A stretch of DNA of 64,000 nucleotides from Haemaphysalis longicornis (lineage: Eukaryota; Arthropoda; Arachnida; Ixodida; Ixodidae), in the NCBI GenBank assembly GCA_013339765.2, contig CM023452.1:162501581-162565580 (forward strand), written 5' to 3'. Shown here one piece after another: positions 33,746 to 44,609 of this stretch. The number at the start of each line of letters is the position of its first letter. The stretch's first letter is position 1. The notes beneath the pieces were generated by a model that was not told the origin of the DNA, ran no database searches, and saw nothing but the letters and a program-made list of their open reading frames with translations. Made by a program: the position numbers and the translations under genes.

Positions 33746-33985
33746 ATGGTTGGTTCGTGTGTGGCTCACGGTTGTACAAACAGTGTGAACCCGGCCCCGG
33801 GAGTCGCATTGCGCACGTAACTTGCACGCGTGCAAGTTGATTCCAAACTGCGGTCATGCTCGTTGCATTGTGTCGCGTAGTATGCGCCTTCAATGTTTAA
33901 TTTCTTTGCTGCTAGGCTTCCGAAAGATGTTGAGTCACTGTCCTTTGTCAGTGTCTTTTATTTGCCATTTGATAGTATGTTTTAG
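33746..33985 (+). pseudogene. THAP zinc-finger-like remnant, two exons
   Basis: ATG 33746 opens MVGSCVAHGCTN, with the C-X4-C pair and following Asn of THAP domains. A donor (CGCAC/GTAACT) at 33817 and an acceptor (CTTTGCTGCTAG) ending at 33915 flank a 99-bp intron. Splicing preserves the frame (AC+G gives Thr) and produces GVALRTLPKDVE, where LPKD is a motif expected in THAP proteins. The frame then ends at a TAG at 33983-33985 without the invariant Trp or the second Cys/His pair, so it is truncated or a decayed copy. It lies on the plus strand inside the minus-strand LRR gene's intron. Confidence 0.45.
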
Positions 33986-35153
33986 CAGTTTAATTGACGT
34001 CTGGTATCATAGGTCTGCCTTCTTTCAAAAAATAAACACTGTTTTCAAAAATACAAATTGGTTCATCTTTTTTCGGTAGTTCATGTCACTGGCAATGTAA
34101 CCTCATGGTGTCATTTACCAGAAAGATTGTTGGTTCTTTTTTTGCAGTTTATTTGTGTGTTCGGTTGGGCACCAATGCAATGAACGTAATAGCATTAGTT
34201 GCTATCATACACTCGTGAAAGTTTTCTGTATCGGTTTTTTGTCACTCCATTATGTCTATTATCACAATAATTCTGGGTGTTTCCTGTTGTTTTTCGGAAA
34301 ATGCTGCATTTTCTGGTCATGACTGCTGTTTTTCACATTACAGTTGTAACTCTATTGCTTTTTGTTTTTTTTTTGTTCTTAGAACTTTCACGACCAATTT
34401 CTGCATTTGAACAGTTTAGAATAAAGAAGATAAACGAGTTCTTATGTATTTTTTTACTTTGTGGCAGCTGCATATCCGAGCCATAAGGTGAAAAAAACAA
34501 TGTCCCTGTACTCCGAGATCTGACTTTTAACGAAATTTCTGTGGTAGAAATCAATACGGAGACGCCGGACATGGCTCGCAGTGTTGAATTAGAGCATGAG
34601 AATCCGTTACGTAATTTAAAACCGCTGGGAAAGTCGGCAAATACTGCTGCAAAGCAATCGGCATCTGGTTTCTTTCCCCGAGCAAGATGGCCGGCGGCAG
34701 CTTCAGCCGAGCCCATTGGTTGGTATAGGTGACTTCCACTCCAGCAATTTTTTTTAACCCCCTTGCTGTGGACGGATCTCCATTGGACGTTTCCTTTCTC
34801 TCTAGCGAACATTCCAATTAGCCTTTTGCTACTTTTACCACTTCTACCTTGAGCCTTGTTTTCTGTCCATGTTTCTGCTGTCTGCCTTTTCTTCTCGCCC
34901 ATCATGCAGAGATTTTTAAGTGTGCAGATATTAGCCACTGACTCGAAACTTTTACGCCAATCCTGGGTCCATTCATTGCAGTGCGCACTGCACTTCAACC
35001 CTCAACAATGCTGAACATAGAAACTATGTTCAACACTTAAAATGCGGCATTGTGACACTGTTTGGGACTATGTTAGCACAAACCAGTCAGTATAAATTTA
35101 TTTAAGCTCGGTGTGAAAGTCACAAGACTCTTTTTAGAGGAGGGGGAACGTAC

Positions 35154-37174
35154 CTGTCATGTCGGGCACCCCTGGCAAAGTCGGCAGCATTGGTCAGCAA
35201 GCCGCAGTTGCGCCTTGTCGTGTCCCAAACCTTGAACCAGTCCCTCTTGAACTTGCTATACTTGTACCCCAGCACGGTCACACTGAGGAGGGTGTAGTTG
35301 TCTGCAATGACTGTCGACAGCTCTCGAAAGAAGGCACGTTCTCCAGAGCCTGGTCCACTGAGGTACACCGTGCTGATGTTCTTGCTTGCACTGATGGCAT
35401 GAGCCAGAGGCTTGGAAAACGTAGAAAAGTCGTTTCTGGCTTCTTCCACTTCAATTCCTAGTTCCCTCAGGCTCGTATTATGAACCAGGCCATCCATCAG
35501 GCCTTCCTGGCAGTCAAACAGCAACATATCCCTCGAAGCGGTCAATGTGAAAGTCTTGAGTGTGCGAGTCGTTCTGAGAAAAGTAGCAAGAACCGAAGAC
35601 AGTACTCTGTCCAGTCCACCTACGATGTCAAAGTGCATATATAAGCACGTAATGTGAGTGAGGGATGGTATGCGATCCAACATCCCAAAAATTGCTGCCC
35701 TGTTCTCATCGCTGGCACTCATAACAACCGACGAGAACGCTTTGCACGCATACCTCTTGTCAAACTGTTTCTCACAGAAGGAGGCGCTGAAGGACACCTT
35801 CTCAACCGCGCCCGTTTCCTTGAGTGCAGTGCAGAGTTTGTCCACAAGGGAAGGAGGTGCCCTGCGAAGCGCTTTGATGGTCACCTTCTTGAGGTTCGCT
35901 TTGGTTGGCAGTGCCTCAAACAACTGTTTCCACTGGCCCTCATCCCAAAAGTCACTGGGCAAGGCAACTTCCTCAAGAGTGAGATTTCCAATCAGTGCCT
36001 TGACGCAGCGGTCACAGTCGGCCTTATCGGGGCATCCTCGCACAAAGGAAGGCGTCGTTGAGTAATGGTCAAAATTATACGATACTTTGAAGCTCCGCAG
36101 AACTTCGTTCTCCTCAAATATTTTCGATACGAACTCGACATCTGATTGGTCGAGTTCAGGAGAATCAAAGGCCACAATGACAATGCTCCTGTTTGCTAGA
36201 ATCGCTTCGAGAATGCACTTCAGTGGCACATACTCCCACCCAGGTGAAGCCACAGTTAAACTCTTCAAGGAGACACTGTTCGTCAACCACTCCGTGAACG
36301 CTGCCTGTGCACAGGGTGGGGCCTCGGCAATGAGGCGGCTAGGAAGCACAAGTTCTTCCAAAGAGCAGTTCTGCCCGAGGCCCCGGAAAAACTCCTCACA
36401 ACTCAGACGTCTGGGGCACTCTTTGGAAAGCCTCAGCGCAGTCAGAGACGTCGTGGTCCGGAGAAAACTAGAAAGTCGAGCAACCAGTGTCAGCGGATGT
36501 TGCGTGTAGCCTGAGTACTCCAGCTCTCGCAGACATGGCAGCGAGAGAGCAGCCGTGGCAAGTTCTTCACCATTGATCCAACCACAAAACACCAACTTCA
36601 CGCTCGTGATCGACGGACTTGCTCGGAGGGCATCCGAGAGGATCTGAAGGTGTGCTTTGGAAAGAGAGATGTCCAACTCAACATGGGACACACAGCGGTG
36701 GCTCTTCAGAAGCTCGCACACAAGCAGGGTAGCCAGATGCAGCTGTCGAGATGAGCAGTATCTCCAACTCGCATCCCGAAAGAACGCCAATGAGAGCTTC
36801 GTGCTGGTTCCAGGCATCTCCTGCAGCTGCCAGGAGGCGAGGCAGAAGAACTCGTTCCAGGCAGACAGATGGTCGACAATCTGGCAGGCGGTGTCTTCGG
36901 TAGCCGTGCACGGCAGCCGGAAGTCGAGGGTTTGACCGGTAAATTGTGCATTTAGTCTCTCCATGGTGGACAAAGCGATCTGGCCAGCCTCTTCATCTTT
37001 GCTTCGTGACTTCCGTGGAGTCCAGTCTTCTGGGGACCCCTCGGACTCTGTAGAGTTGTAAGAAACAGAAGCAGACAAACCCATGCTTTTTAAGAGGTCC
37101 ATGAAGACGAAATACACGTTTGGTTCGTGAAAAAGACTGCCTTGTCCCGACAGCAACGACACCAATTTTATCAA
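35154..37174 (-). CDS. Leucine-rich-repeat protein, large exon (exon 1)
   Basis: A 2,021-nt open frame ending at a strong donor (GACAG/GTACGT). Reading on past the donor gives only 11 more codons before a stop (35120). The frame opens at a TTG (37174). The likelier starts are ATG 37102 (codon 25) or ATG 37084 (codon 31, better Kozak context AGCATGG). With the terminal exon the product is about 742-748 aa. From about residue 190 onward LRR-type segments recur (SLTALRLSKECP, SLEELVLPSRL, SLKSLTVASP, NLTLEEVALPSDFW, NLKKVTIKALRR, TLKTFTLTASR, SLRELGIEVEEA, ISTVYLSGPGS), spaced as in RNase-inhibitor/NLRC3-like LRRs. There is no signal peptide or membrane segment, so it is probably cytosolic. An upstream acceptor (TTTCCCTTAG) ending at 37200 suggests a 5' UTR intron. 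No specific function can be assigned. Confidence 0.85.
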
Positions 37175-37393
37175 AAACTTCGAACAACTAATAGCGATAC
37201 TAAGGGAAAAGTATGAACCAGTGGCAAATCCCTAGCCACTTTCTAGCAATTTCTCCATGATGTCAAATAACGATGTTTCAGCATTTGGTGGCCACCAACC
37301 TAGGTTATTATTAAAAAATATGGTTGGGCAATTGTGATGGTGCAATTAGTTTCACCATTCAATCATTCCATTCAAATGCTTACATGCAGTTAA

Positions 37394-38172
37394 GGGACCC
37401 TGCAACCCACATTGAGCAGTGCAGGTAAACCTGCGCAACGTTTCGATTACACTGCCTGGAATACCTGAGCCAAACATTGCACGTGCTAGCTAAGTGGTGA
37501 ACGCGCAAATCGCTGTGAAAGATGTGGAAAAACCAACCGAGCTCTCTTCAACTTTCCTCATTATGCACGGCATGACCTAAACGACGTCTATGCGGCCATG
37601 GCTGTCCTATTGGCTTAGTCGCAGCTTATTTCTCGCATTTCCTGTGACGATCCGCTGTTGTCGGTGCTGTGTGCCAACCTCTTTTATGGCTGTACCTGTA
37701 CGCACAGTTTTTGCGTTTCTTTTGTGTTTTGAGTGCGCGTGGAGTTTAAGTGACGAACTCAACACTCCCCTTTCAACCAGACCACTCGACAACCAAGGTT
37801 TAGTACTTAAACAACGCCCTACCAGCTTGAGCACGCATTTGTGAGCACACAGCCTGCCTACTTTTTTGTGGCCCCAGACTGGAAATAAACCTCTCTACGT
37901 TGCGGAGAAAAGGAAAAGACTCCCCGACCTGTGATGTATCGAAGGCCGCCGAAGAGAACGGCGCGAGCTGCCCCCTCTCCGGGAAAAAGCACGCATCTTT
38001 TGTTGCGTTGTCCGCGGTCCAGTTGAGAGGGCACAGTTATGCGAGATTTTTCATTGCACATAGTTTCGGTAATAGTGAGCAGATTTCAACAGTCCTTGCG
38101 GAAGGAGATTGTTGGGACAATAGACTTTACCCCAAAATACATTTAGTCGATGATAAGTGCTGCAGGGTCCCT
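37394..38172. mobile_element. TTAA MITE, family A, copy 1
   Basis: Flanked by TTAA (37390-37393 and 38173-38176). TIRs read GGGACCCTGCA at the left and (A)GGGACCCTGCA on the complement at the right. It is homologous over its full length to 43050-43835 in inverse orientation. It begins about 220 bp upstream of the LRR exon, so it may lie in that gene's promoter or 5' UTR intron. An AATAAA is at about 37883 on the plus strand. Confidence 0.85.
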
Positions 38173-38179
38173 TTAACCT

Positions 38180-39546
38180 ACTGATAACTGTTTTTTGTGC
38201 CAACTCATTGAGTCACTCCTGTCTTTAATGTCACTAGCATGAAATTTGAGTTTTTCAATATTTCTTACGATTTTTCGCTTAAAAAGTATTTTTTTTTCGC
38301 TGCAGCAGAGTTGAGTGAGTTACCAAAGGCCATTTCTTACAAATTGAACAAAGTTGTATTTTATTTCACAGCACCTTCCAATAAGGGTTCCAAATATTGC
38401 TTCTCAAAGAATTACCCGGTGCTGTTATGGGACAAACATAGGTATGTACTTTCTTCTTCTTAGGGAGTCACAAGCTCATGTGTATACATTAGCTTGATTT
38501 ACTGTACCCTCTTATTTCCTGCACGACCCAACAAAAAACAGCTCGAAACATTCGACAGCAGTTGGAATATTCAGAACATCCGGTTAAGGTCTTCTGCTTT
38601 ACCTGTGACATCAAGGCTTCCCTTGCAACTAAGTAATGTTGACAACCTTCTCACAACTCCATGACTGGCCATCTCCAAGACGAGAAAGGCTTTGGCAGAC
38701 AGAAAAAATGTTTTTGTTAATGAAATAAAATGTTTACAAACAAACCCCCAAATGTATGGTTGTTCTTAAAGGGTCCACAAACCATTTCTTTGTTCCTCGA
38801 GATTCGTTTGCTGGTGCACAGGAAAGCCCACATTTTACATAGTCAAAAACACGAAAAGATTTTAATATGCCACCAAAAGTAGCAAAAAGTGAAAGGTGGA
38901 ACGGCTGGTGCCTAAAGTTGCCATTACAACCCATTGGCGCAAACGTGACATAAGAACATTTTTGTCAGCTTGCACTAGTGGTGCAAGGCTGGAGAAACAG
39001 CAGAGCTTGCGGCCCCTCTCCCTTTGTCGGAGACCCGGCTGTTGCACCTTAAACAGATCTCCAAACTTCCCGCTGAAAGTTCTCCACGACTGACAGGCCC
39101 CGATCATTTTGTCCGCAGCCTTTCACATCTCTCCCAAAGCGGACCACATTAGCACGCGCTGGAGCCCGCGTTCACTGGGTTCGCAAACTCAGCGTCTGTG
39201 CTCCCCACTTGAGGCGCGGAAGCACGCGAACTGATTTCTTGGTATTTTTTTAGTGAGCCCCTCACAGCGCAAGCCAGGACGACGCCAGGCGCTCCTCACA
39301 AGGCGTAAGCTCACGTGCGCTCAGGCTGAGTTTTCTGATAACGCTCGACAGCGGAAAAGCTTAAACAGCTCCGATATTTTCACCAGCTCAAATTCCAGTG
39401 AAGCGCACCGAAAACCTCTAAGCACACGTATTTCTCCAGACTGTAATGGCTATCTTCTGCACTTCAAGCATTGTCCAATAAAGCAAATTCAACACTGGCT
39501 GCCATCTCCGCTAGGTTGGCCTTGTTTTCCACACAGACTGGTGCAG
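38180..39546. other. No gene; probable further MITE
   Basis: TTAAAGGGTCCACAAACCA at 38767 looks like the left end of another TTAA MITE, but the expected complementary right end is not seen before the next TTAA at 39547. It is probably diverged or truncated. Frames on both strands are short. Confidence 0.35.
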
Positions 39547-39550
39547 TTAA

Positions 39551-41199
39551 AGGGACACTGAAGTGAATTTGTCAAGCTCCCGTTTTTGCTTGCACTGTGT
39601 AGACTGGCTCAAATTAACACACTATTCATCGTTTATCCGGTTGACAAATCGGTAATTGTTTTACAAAGCGCGAAAGAAGAAAAACTACTATGCGCGGTTT
39701 GCGGCGGCCGCACCAACTAAAGGCGCTGACGTCAGGAGGGGGGGGCACCGTGATTGGACGATGCCCAAGGTTAGCAATCAAAAGTTTCGGTTTCGGTTTC
39801 GGTTCTGTAAAACATGCTTGACATCTGATGGCGTTGTTGGATGGGCATTCTTGATTTCTCAATTATCGCCGTACCGCACTTCTGCCATGTTGTCGGCTGT
39901 CAAATGTCTAAGATAAACCTCCCAGGGCGGCTTGGAATCGTAGAAATCACTAGACGAGGCCTACGCAGTGGATGAACGCCCTCCACGTCACCGCAGACTC
40001 TCAAATGCCATGGGCTTTTCCCGCATATTCGGAGCTTGCCTCACTCATGTCTGTTCGTAAAAAGCTAGTTCGCACCAGGCCAAGGGTGTGCTGATTCAGG
40101 CCTGGGCCCACTGCCCGCAAGCAGTCGGTGCTTGTGGCAACAGCACGCCAACGAGAACTCGCTAGCGCGTCATTGTCAGTATGCGCGCGTTCTGCGATCT
40201 CGCTCGTGGAGCAGTGAACGTTACGGCCCAAAAATGGTGAACTCAGTTCAGAAAACATCGGCCGCATACGAAAAAATCAACTTACAAAAAAAAAAAAAAA
40301 TACATGTACCCTCGGGGATTCGAACTTGCGACTTTCAAAACAAATCCCAGCGCCTCAGACCGCTAGGCCACGAGCCGGCGCTGGACAATTGGATATATCA
40401 GGTTTATAATGTATGACCAGTTTACACTTTTATTTATTTTAAGCATTTTAAGTACTTTATGTGACTATTTGTTGCATATCACTCCTGCAGTAAGTGTCCC
40501 CCATACTTCCACAATATCTCACGTCTAGCAATTGCATTTCTTTGACGGAAAAGCGTTCGCAGATGTGCGGTCGTGCTGCTGACCGCTGTGCTTGTTTACC
40601 CAGCGCAAAAAGTGCTTCCTGCTCCCTAGTTTTGCAATGTACGGTAAAAGTTTCAGGTGATTTTATTTTCTTAGTACCTATATTGACTTCGCTGACTCTT
40701 CTCCCGCCTTCAATTGGCCTTAGATTTTCCTACTAGCGTAAAGTCAGCGAAGCGTCGCATGTGCACTTGTGCAGCGCTTGTGTGGAGCGACCCGGACTCT
40801 GATTTTGACACAGTGTACAAACTAACAAAGTAAGGAAAGGCACATTCTTTCATTCACAAAGGTGTTGTGGCTTAGTTTCAATTGAGCGAGCGAATAGCGA
40901 CGACCCGTCGGCGGCCGGCGGACGAATTGCTGGGCCGACTGACTCGATCGGTAGGTCGGCTGGTCGGCGAACCGTGCAGTAGCGCAGCCATTTTCCAGCT
41001 CATCTCCTGCTGACGTCACACGAAAACGCCACAGAAAATGAGCGAGCGTAAAGAGAGGAGGACAGCATTTTCGAATTGATTTTTCTACTAAATAAATTCG
41101 CGTAAACGCGGCCAGAGTGGTCGAAACAATGCCTACGGACTCCGAACTACAATTTGCGCTAGTAATCCCGCAATGTTTACAAATCACTTCAGTGTCCCT
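39551..41199. mobile_element. TTAA MITE, family D, with a nested SINE
   Basis: Flanked by TTAA at 39547-39550 and 41200-41203. The TIRs AGGGACACTGAAGTGA are exact over 16 bp and extend imperfectly (ATTTGTCAA against TTTGTAAA). It is 1,649 bp long, including a tRNA-derived insertion at about 40285-40385. The body has no transposase. A fragment of the same family lies at 45810-46008. Confidence 0.85.
40285..40385 (-). repeat. tRNA-Leu-like SINE or tRNA pseudogene
   Basis: On the minus strand the A box TGGCCTAGCGG and B box GTTCGAATCCC are spaced as in a tRNA with a long variable region. The D arm, GTGGCCTAGCGGTCTGAGGC, resembles tRNA-Leu. The anticodon stem is destroyed. It is followed on the minus strand by a run of about 15 T (the A-run at 40286-40300). 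Confidence 0.65.
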
Positions 41200-41203
41200 T
41201 TAA

Positions 41204-41728
41204 CTACCCGAGTAAAACTGGAATTCAGCAGGCGTACAGGTTCAAGAGTGAAACGTTGCATACGAAAAAAGCATTTGATAGGTCGCTTAATACCCTTTAA
41301 CTTTGTAGCAAGCTTTAAACAGCACTTTTTATTTTCGGGCGCAAAAGCGGTGGGTGCACGAAGACTGCTACTGCATGTCCCTGCTGAACTTTTTACACGA
41401 GACCGGACTCCATGCCTACCTTTAGACTTGTGCAGGGTCATCAATTTCCTGACTACCTGTGCTTCCGTACCCCTTCTCTTTATTCTACCTAATGTCTTAT
41501 CTTTTCTTTATATGCTGCATGGCAAAAATGCGAATTTAAAAAAAAAAAAGCAAAACTGAAATTGTCGTTTGTGTCATGGTTGCCAGATTCCTTTTTTCGC
41601 AGCACACTCACTTTCAGCAAGACTGGTAGATCTAAATATTAGGATTTCAAACATTTTAGGATGTTAAGAGCAGAGCCATTTCGATTCAATGTTTTTAGGT
41701 GACGCTCTTTCATTCCGGGTAGCAAACA
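41204..41728. other. No recognisable gene
   Basis: A 128-codon plus-strand frame overlaps the MITE end and finishes in a poly(A)-derived Lys run near 41540. It may be the 3' end of a retroposed sequence. I do not call a gene. Confidence 0.3.
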
Positions 41729-41730
41729 TA

Positions 41731-42994
41731 CCGTAAAATTCCGAGCAAGCGCCCCCACCCGTGCAAGCGCCCCCCCCACCACTTCAGTGCTAATTTCAAA
41801 TTTCCGTGCCATTCTGGGAAAGCGCCCCCCCTCCCTCCACGCAGCTATCACGCACCACGTGCAGGCAACACTGGTTGGCTGGAGCCAGTCTAAGAATCCC
41901 ATCCAATCTGCTTCAACCAACGCTACACGCCATTTGTTTCTTTGTTTTGGCGGTGGTAGGTCATGCATTCCTACACAGTTGCAAAGAAAATCGAGGTGAT
42001 CCGATGGCACCGTCAGCACGGGAAAAACGTGCACCAGACCTCTCGACAGTTCAAGCTCGACCGAAAGCGCATACTTGAATAGGTGAAGACTTTACACAAT
42101 CTCCTGCAGCAAAACTTCGGAAAAGCAAAACTTCGACGGAAGCTAAGCAACGGCGCCCCAGTGTTGAGCGAGTACGTGGATGATACGCTGTTCGAGTTCT
42201 TAGAGCGCGAAAGAAGCGCGGGACGCGCCGTTAGCAACCGGCTGCTGTCTGAAGAGGCTATGAAAATAGCAAACAGCATGCAGTTACGTAACTTTGTAGC
42301 TTCCAGCCACTACATAAGCAGGTTTGGAAGCAGCGGTTCGGCTCTGCAATGTGCCACGCCATGAACGAGAGCCAGAGGACGCCCGAGGAATCTGCGGAGA
42401 CATTAAGCGCCTTCCGGGCTTCCACGAACTTCCTGCGATGGCAAAATGATGTCAAAAGGCAACTTTAAGAAGCCGTCGCGGCAGCAGGTCCTTGTGGCGC
42501 GTTGCTTCAAGGGGTGCGGCATTACAAACGCAATCGATGGCTCCCAGGACGGCGACCTGCACGGCGGGCTGGCAGATGTCGGAGCCGTGGTGCCAAAAAA
42601 CCGGGGCGTACTGGAAGACGAGTGCGTTGAACTGTTTTTGGCTGCAGACTCTGAGGAGCCTTTCGATGGTTTCGAAAGTGATGAACAGCAGTAAGATCAA
42701 GCCGTGGCACCCGAAGACTGAGGCAGCAGAGTGCTGCGAACTTTTTTTTTGCTGCTACGTTTTCCAATGGTTTCCAAAGTAACTAACAGTAACATCTTTT
42801 GTGTAATAAAGTTCATCTTTATTAAAGTTTAAAACCACTAAAGTTTAAAACCACGCGCACTGCGTTTTTTTTTTCCGTAAAAACAATTGTCGCCGCCATC
42901 TTGAATTTTGGTGCCGTTCCGGGATAGCGCCCCCCCTTCACTTTGCCGGTAATTCCGCCTTGCTGAGGGGGGGCGCTTGCTCGGAATTTTACGG
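41731..42994 (+). mobile_element. pogo/Tigger-type DNA transposon, internally deleted
   Basis: Exact 26-bp TIRs (starting CCGTAAAATTCCGAGCAAGC) are flanked by the TA target duplication of the Tc1/mariner superfamily (41729-41730 and 42995-42996). The element is 1,264 bp. Its coding remnants are the N-terminal DNA-binding part and the C-terminal tail of a pogo-type transposase, without the DDE core. The subterminal GCGCCCCCC motif is repeated inside both ends. Confidence 0.9.
41964..42694 (+). pseudogene. pogo/Tigger transposase remnant (HTH region and tail, no DDE core)
   Basis: The N-terminal part reads SYTVAKKIEVIRWH and QHGKNVHQTSRQFKLDRKRI, a pogo-type HTH. After one TAG (42078) it continues as the CENP-B-like second HTH (KLRRKLSNGAPVLSEYVDD, LFEFLERERSAGRAVSNRLL) to 42363. 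The frame at 42446-42694 is a typical C-terminus (CFKGCGITNAIDG and an acidic end with FDGFESDEQQ). Only about 80 bp separate the two, where several hundred bp coding for the DDE catalytic domain are expected. The element must have relied on a relative for movement. Confidence 0.85.
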
Positions 42995-43049
42995 TATACT
43001 ACACTACAAGAATTGGATGGTAGTCCATTTAAGAGAATTTCTCCATTAA

Positions 43050-43835
43050 AGGGGCCCTGCAGCACTTACCATCGACTACTCGGAATGCATTTTGGGGTAA
43101 AGTCCATTGTCCCAGAAATCTCTTGCCGCAAGAATTATAAAAATCAGTTTACTATCCCCGAAACTATGCGCAATGAGAAATCGCGCGTAATCGTTCCCTC
43201 TGAACTCGACTACGGACAACGCGACGAAAGCTACGTGCTCTCTCCCGGAGAAGGGGCGGCTCGCAGTGTTTTCTTCAGCAGCCTTCGCTATATCACAGGC
43301 CAAGGAGTTTTCTCCTTTTCTCCGCAACGTGGAGCGGTCCGTTTCCGGTTTGATGCCACAAAAAAGCAGGCATAGCTGCCTGCTCGCAAGCGCGCGCTCA
43401 GGCTGGTAGGGTGTTTTTGAAGCAATAAATGTCTGTTGTTGAGTGGTCTCATTGAAAGAGGAGTATTGAGTTCGTCACTCAAACTCTGTGTGGACTCAAA
43501 ACACAAAAGAAACGCCAGGCATAGAAGAGGTTGGCACACAGCGCCGACGGCGGCGGATCGTCACAGGAAATGCGAGAAATAAGCTGCGAAGTTGACCAGT
43601 GACAGTCGATCAGACAGCCATGGCCTCAATGACGTCGTTTAGGCCATACCAGGTGTGCATAATGAGGAGAACTGAAGAGAGCGCGGTTGGTTTTTCTGCA
43701 ACTTTCACAGCGATTTGCACACCCACCGCTTCACGTGCACATGTAATATTTGGCTCAGGTATTCCTGGCAGTGTAATCTAAACGTTGCGCAGGTTTACTT
43801 GCACTCCTCAAAGAGTGTTGCAGGGTGGGGCCCCT
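43050..43835. mobile_element. TTAA MITE, family A, copy 2 (inverted)
   Basis: Left flank TTAA at 43046-43049, right flank TTAG (mutated) at 43836-43839. Ends read AGGGGCCCTGCAGCACTTA and, on the complement, AGGGGCCCCACCCTGCA. It aligns along its full length with copy 1 (37394-38172) in inverse orientation, including the TTGCGGAGAAAAGGA and CGTTTCG/CGTTTAG blocks. Confidence 0.85.
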
Positions 43836-43863
43836 TTAGGAGCTTTAGGGAATACAACTACAG

Positions 43864-43916
43864 CTAAACATTGAATTCTGGTTCTGAATGAATTCGACTT
43901 CCACTTGGGGTGAATG
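43864..43916 (-). CDS. Mini-exon gene, candidate terminal exon
   Basis: Begins after an AG acceptor (GCCGCATTTCTGAAAG) in phase 1 and reads AFTPSGSRIHSEPEFNV to a TAG. The phase matches the preceding 48-nt exon at 44101-44148 and the Ser/Glu-rich content fits. The acceptor's pyrimidine tract is weak. No AATAAA was seen close downstream. It is a plausible end for the gene but the least certain of its exons. Confidence 0.35.
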
Positions 43917-44100
43917 CTTTCAGAAATGCGGCAGTAATCATGGTAAGGCATAGAAACAATGTGAAATTATAGTAAAAACAGTTTCCTTCAACATTCAACA
44001 CAGGGTGAATTTCTGGCACTGAACTGCCCGAGCAGCACACAGCATGACACTTAGGTTCTAAGACACCCTTGGGGAATAAAACATGCAACTTCCTTTGTAC

Positions 44101-44148
44101 CTGATGTCGAAGAACTGTCGGCTGAGGTCCTGGATTCTGTACTGAATC
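44101..44148 (-). CDS. Mini-exon gene, 48-nt exon 8
   Basis: Exactly 48 nt between an acceptor (CTCTGTCACTTGCAG) and a donor (CATCAG/GTACAAAG), phase 1-1, open in the shared phase (about FSTESRTSADSSSTS). At the DNA level it aligns without gaps with the array exons (GTACAGAATCC against GTACAGATTCC, TTCTTC, final CAG). It is a diverged member 2 kb away from exon 7, and the intron between them contains a hAT element and a MITE fragment. Confidence 0.5.
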
Positions 44149-44609
44149 CTGCAAGTGACAGAGTGTAGCACAAAAATGCATGTCTCTGTTGGTGAGAGAA
44201 TTATTTGACACTTCAGAAGACAAACAATCGATTAATTACCTTGCCTTTCCCAAAAACATTTTTGTCAACAAACGTAAAAGTAAAATATTCTATCATTGCG
44301 TACACCCCAGATCAAGGACACTGCACTCTGCACCGATTGCCTACTCAACCAAACGAACAGGTCACTAACTAATGAAAGAGTTGGTTTGTAAGAAGTGTTT
44401 CCAGTTAATGAAATACCCCTGTGATGACGATGGTGATTGCTGGTTTTTATAGCACTAGGCAAACTAAGGGCAACGAAATGCCCTCAAATCCTTGGTAATG
44501 GAAAGTTCATTCAGGTAGGTTTAACACCGTTTGCCTCACTGAACATCCTGGTGGTACCCAGTACACCTCATTAAGCAGCTAATGAACTTGAACAAAGCTT
44601 GTCTTAATG

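Larger units (their letters stand above)
28853..35153 (-). other. Intron of the LRR gene (6.3 kb), filled with repeats
   Basis: Bounded by GTACGT (35153-35148, minus strand) and CAG (28853-28855). It holds GAGTAC-type repeats, two abutting TTAA MITEs and a THAP-like remnant, listed separately. The stretches 28853-30290 and 33990-35147 show only short frames. A 9-bp-arm hairpin (ATGTCATTT / AAATGACAT) is at 28994-29016 and a palindrome (TGAACATAG-AAA-CTATGTTCA) near 35012-35032. Confidence 0.65.

Noticed and set aside
33320..33835. 171-codon minus-strand ORF
   Set aside because: No domain, and it overlaps a THAP-like exon on the opposite strand and the end of a MITE.
38767..39550. Complete TTAA MITE starting AGGGTCCACAAACCA
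   Set aside because: The expected complementary right end is not present before the next TTAA, so only a possible left end can be stated.
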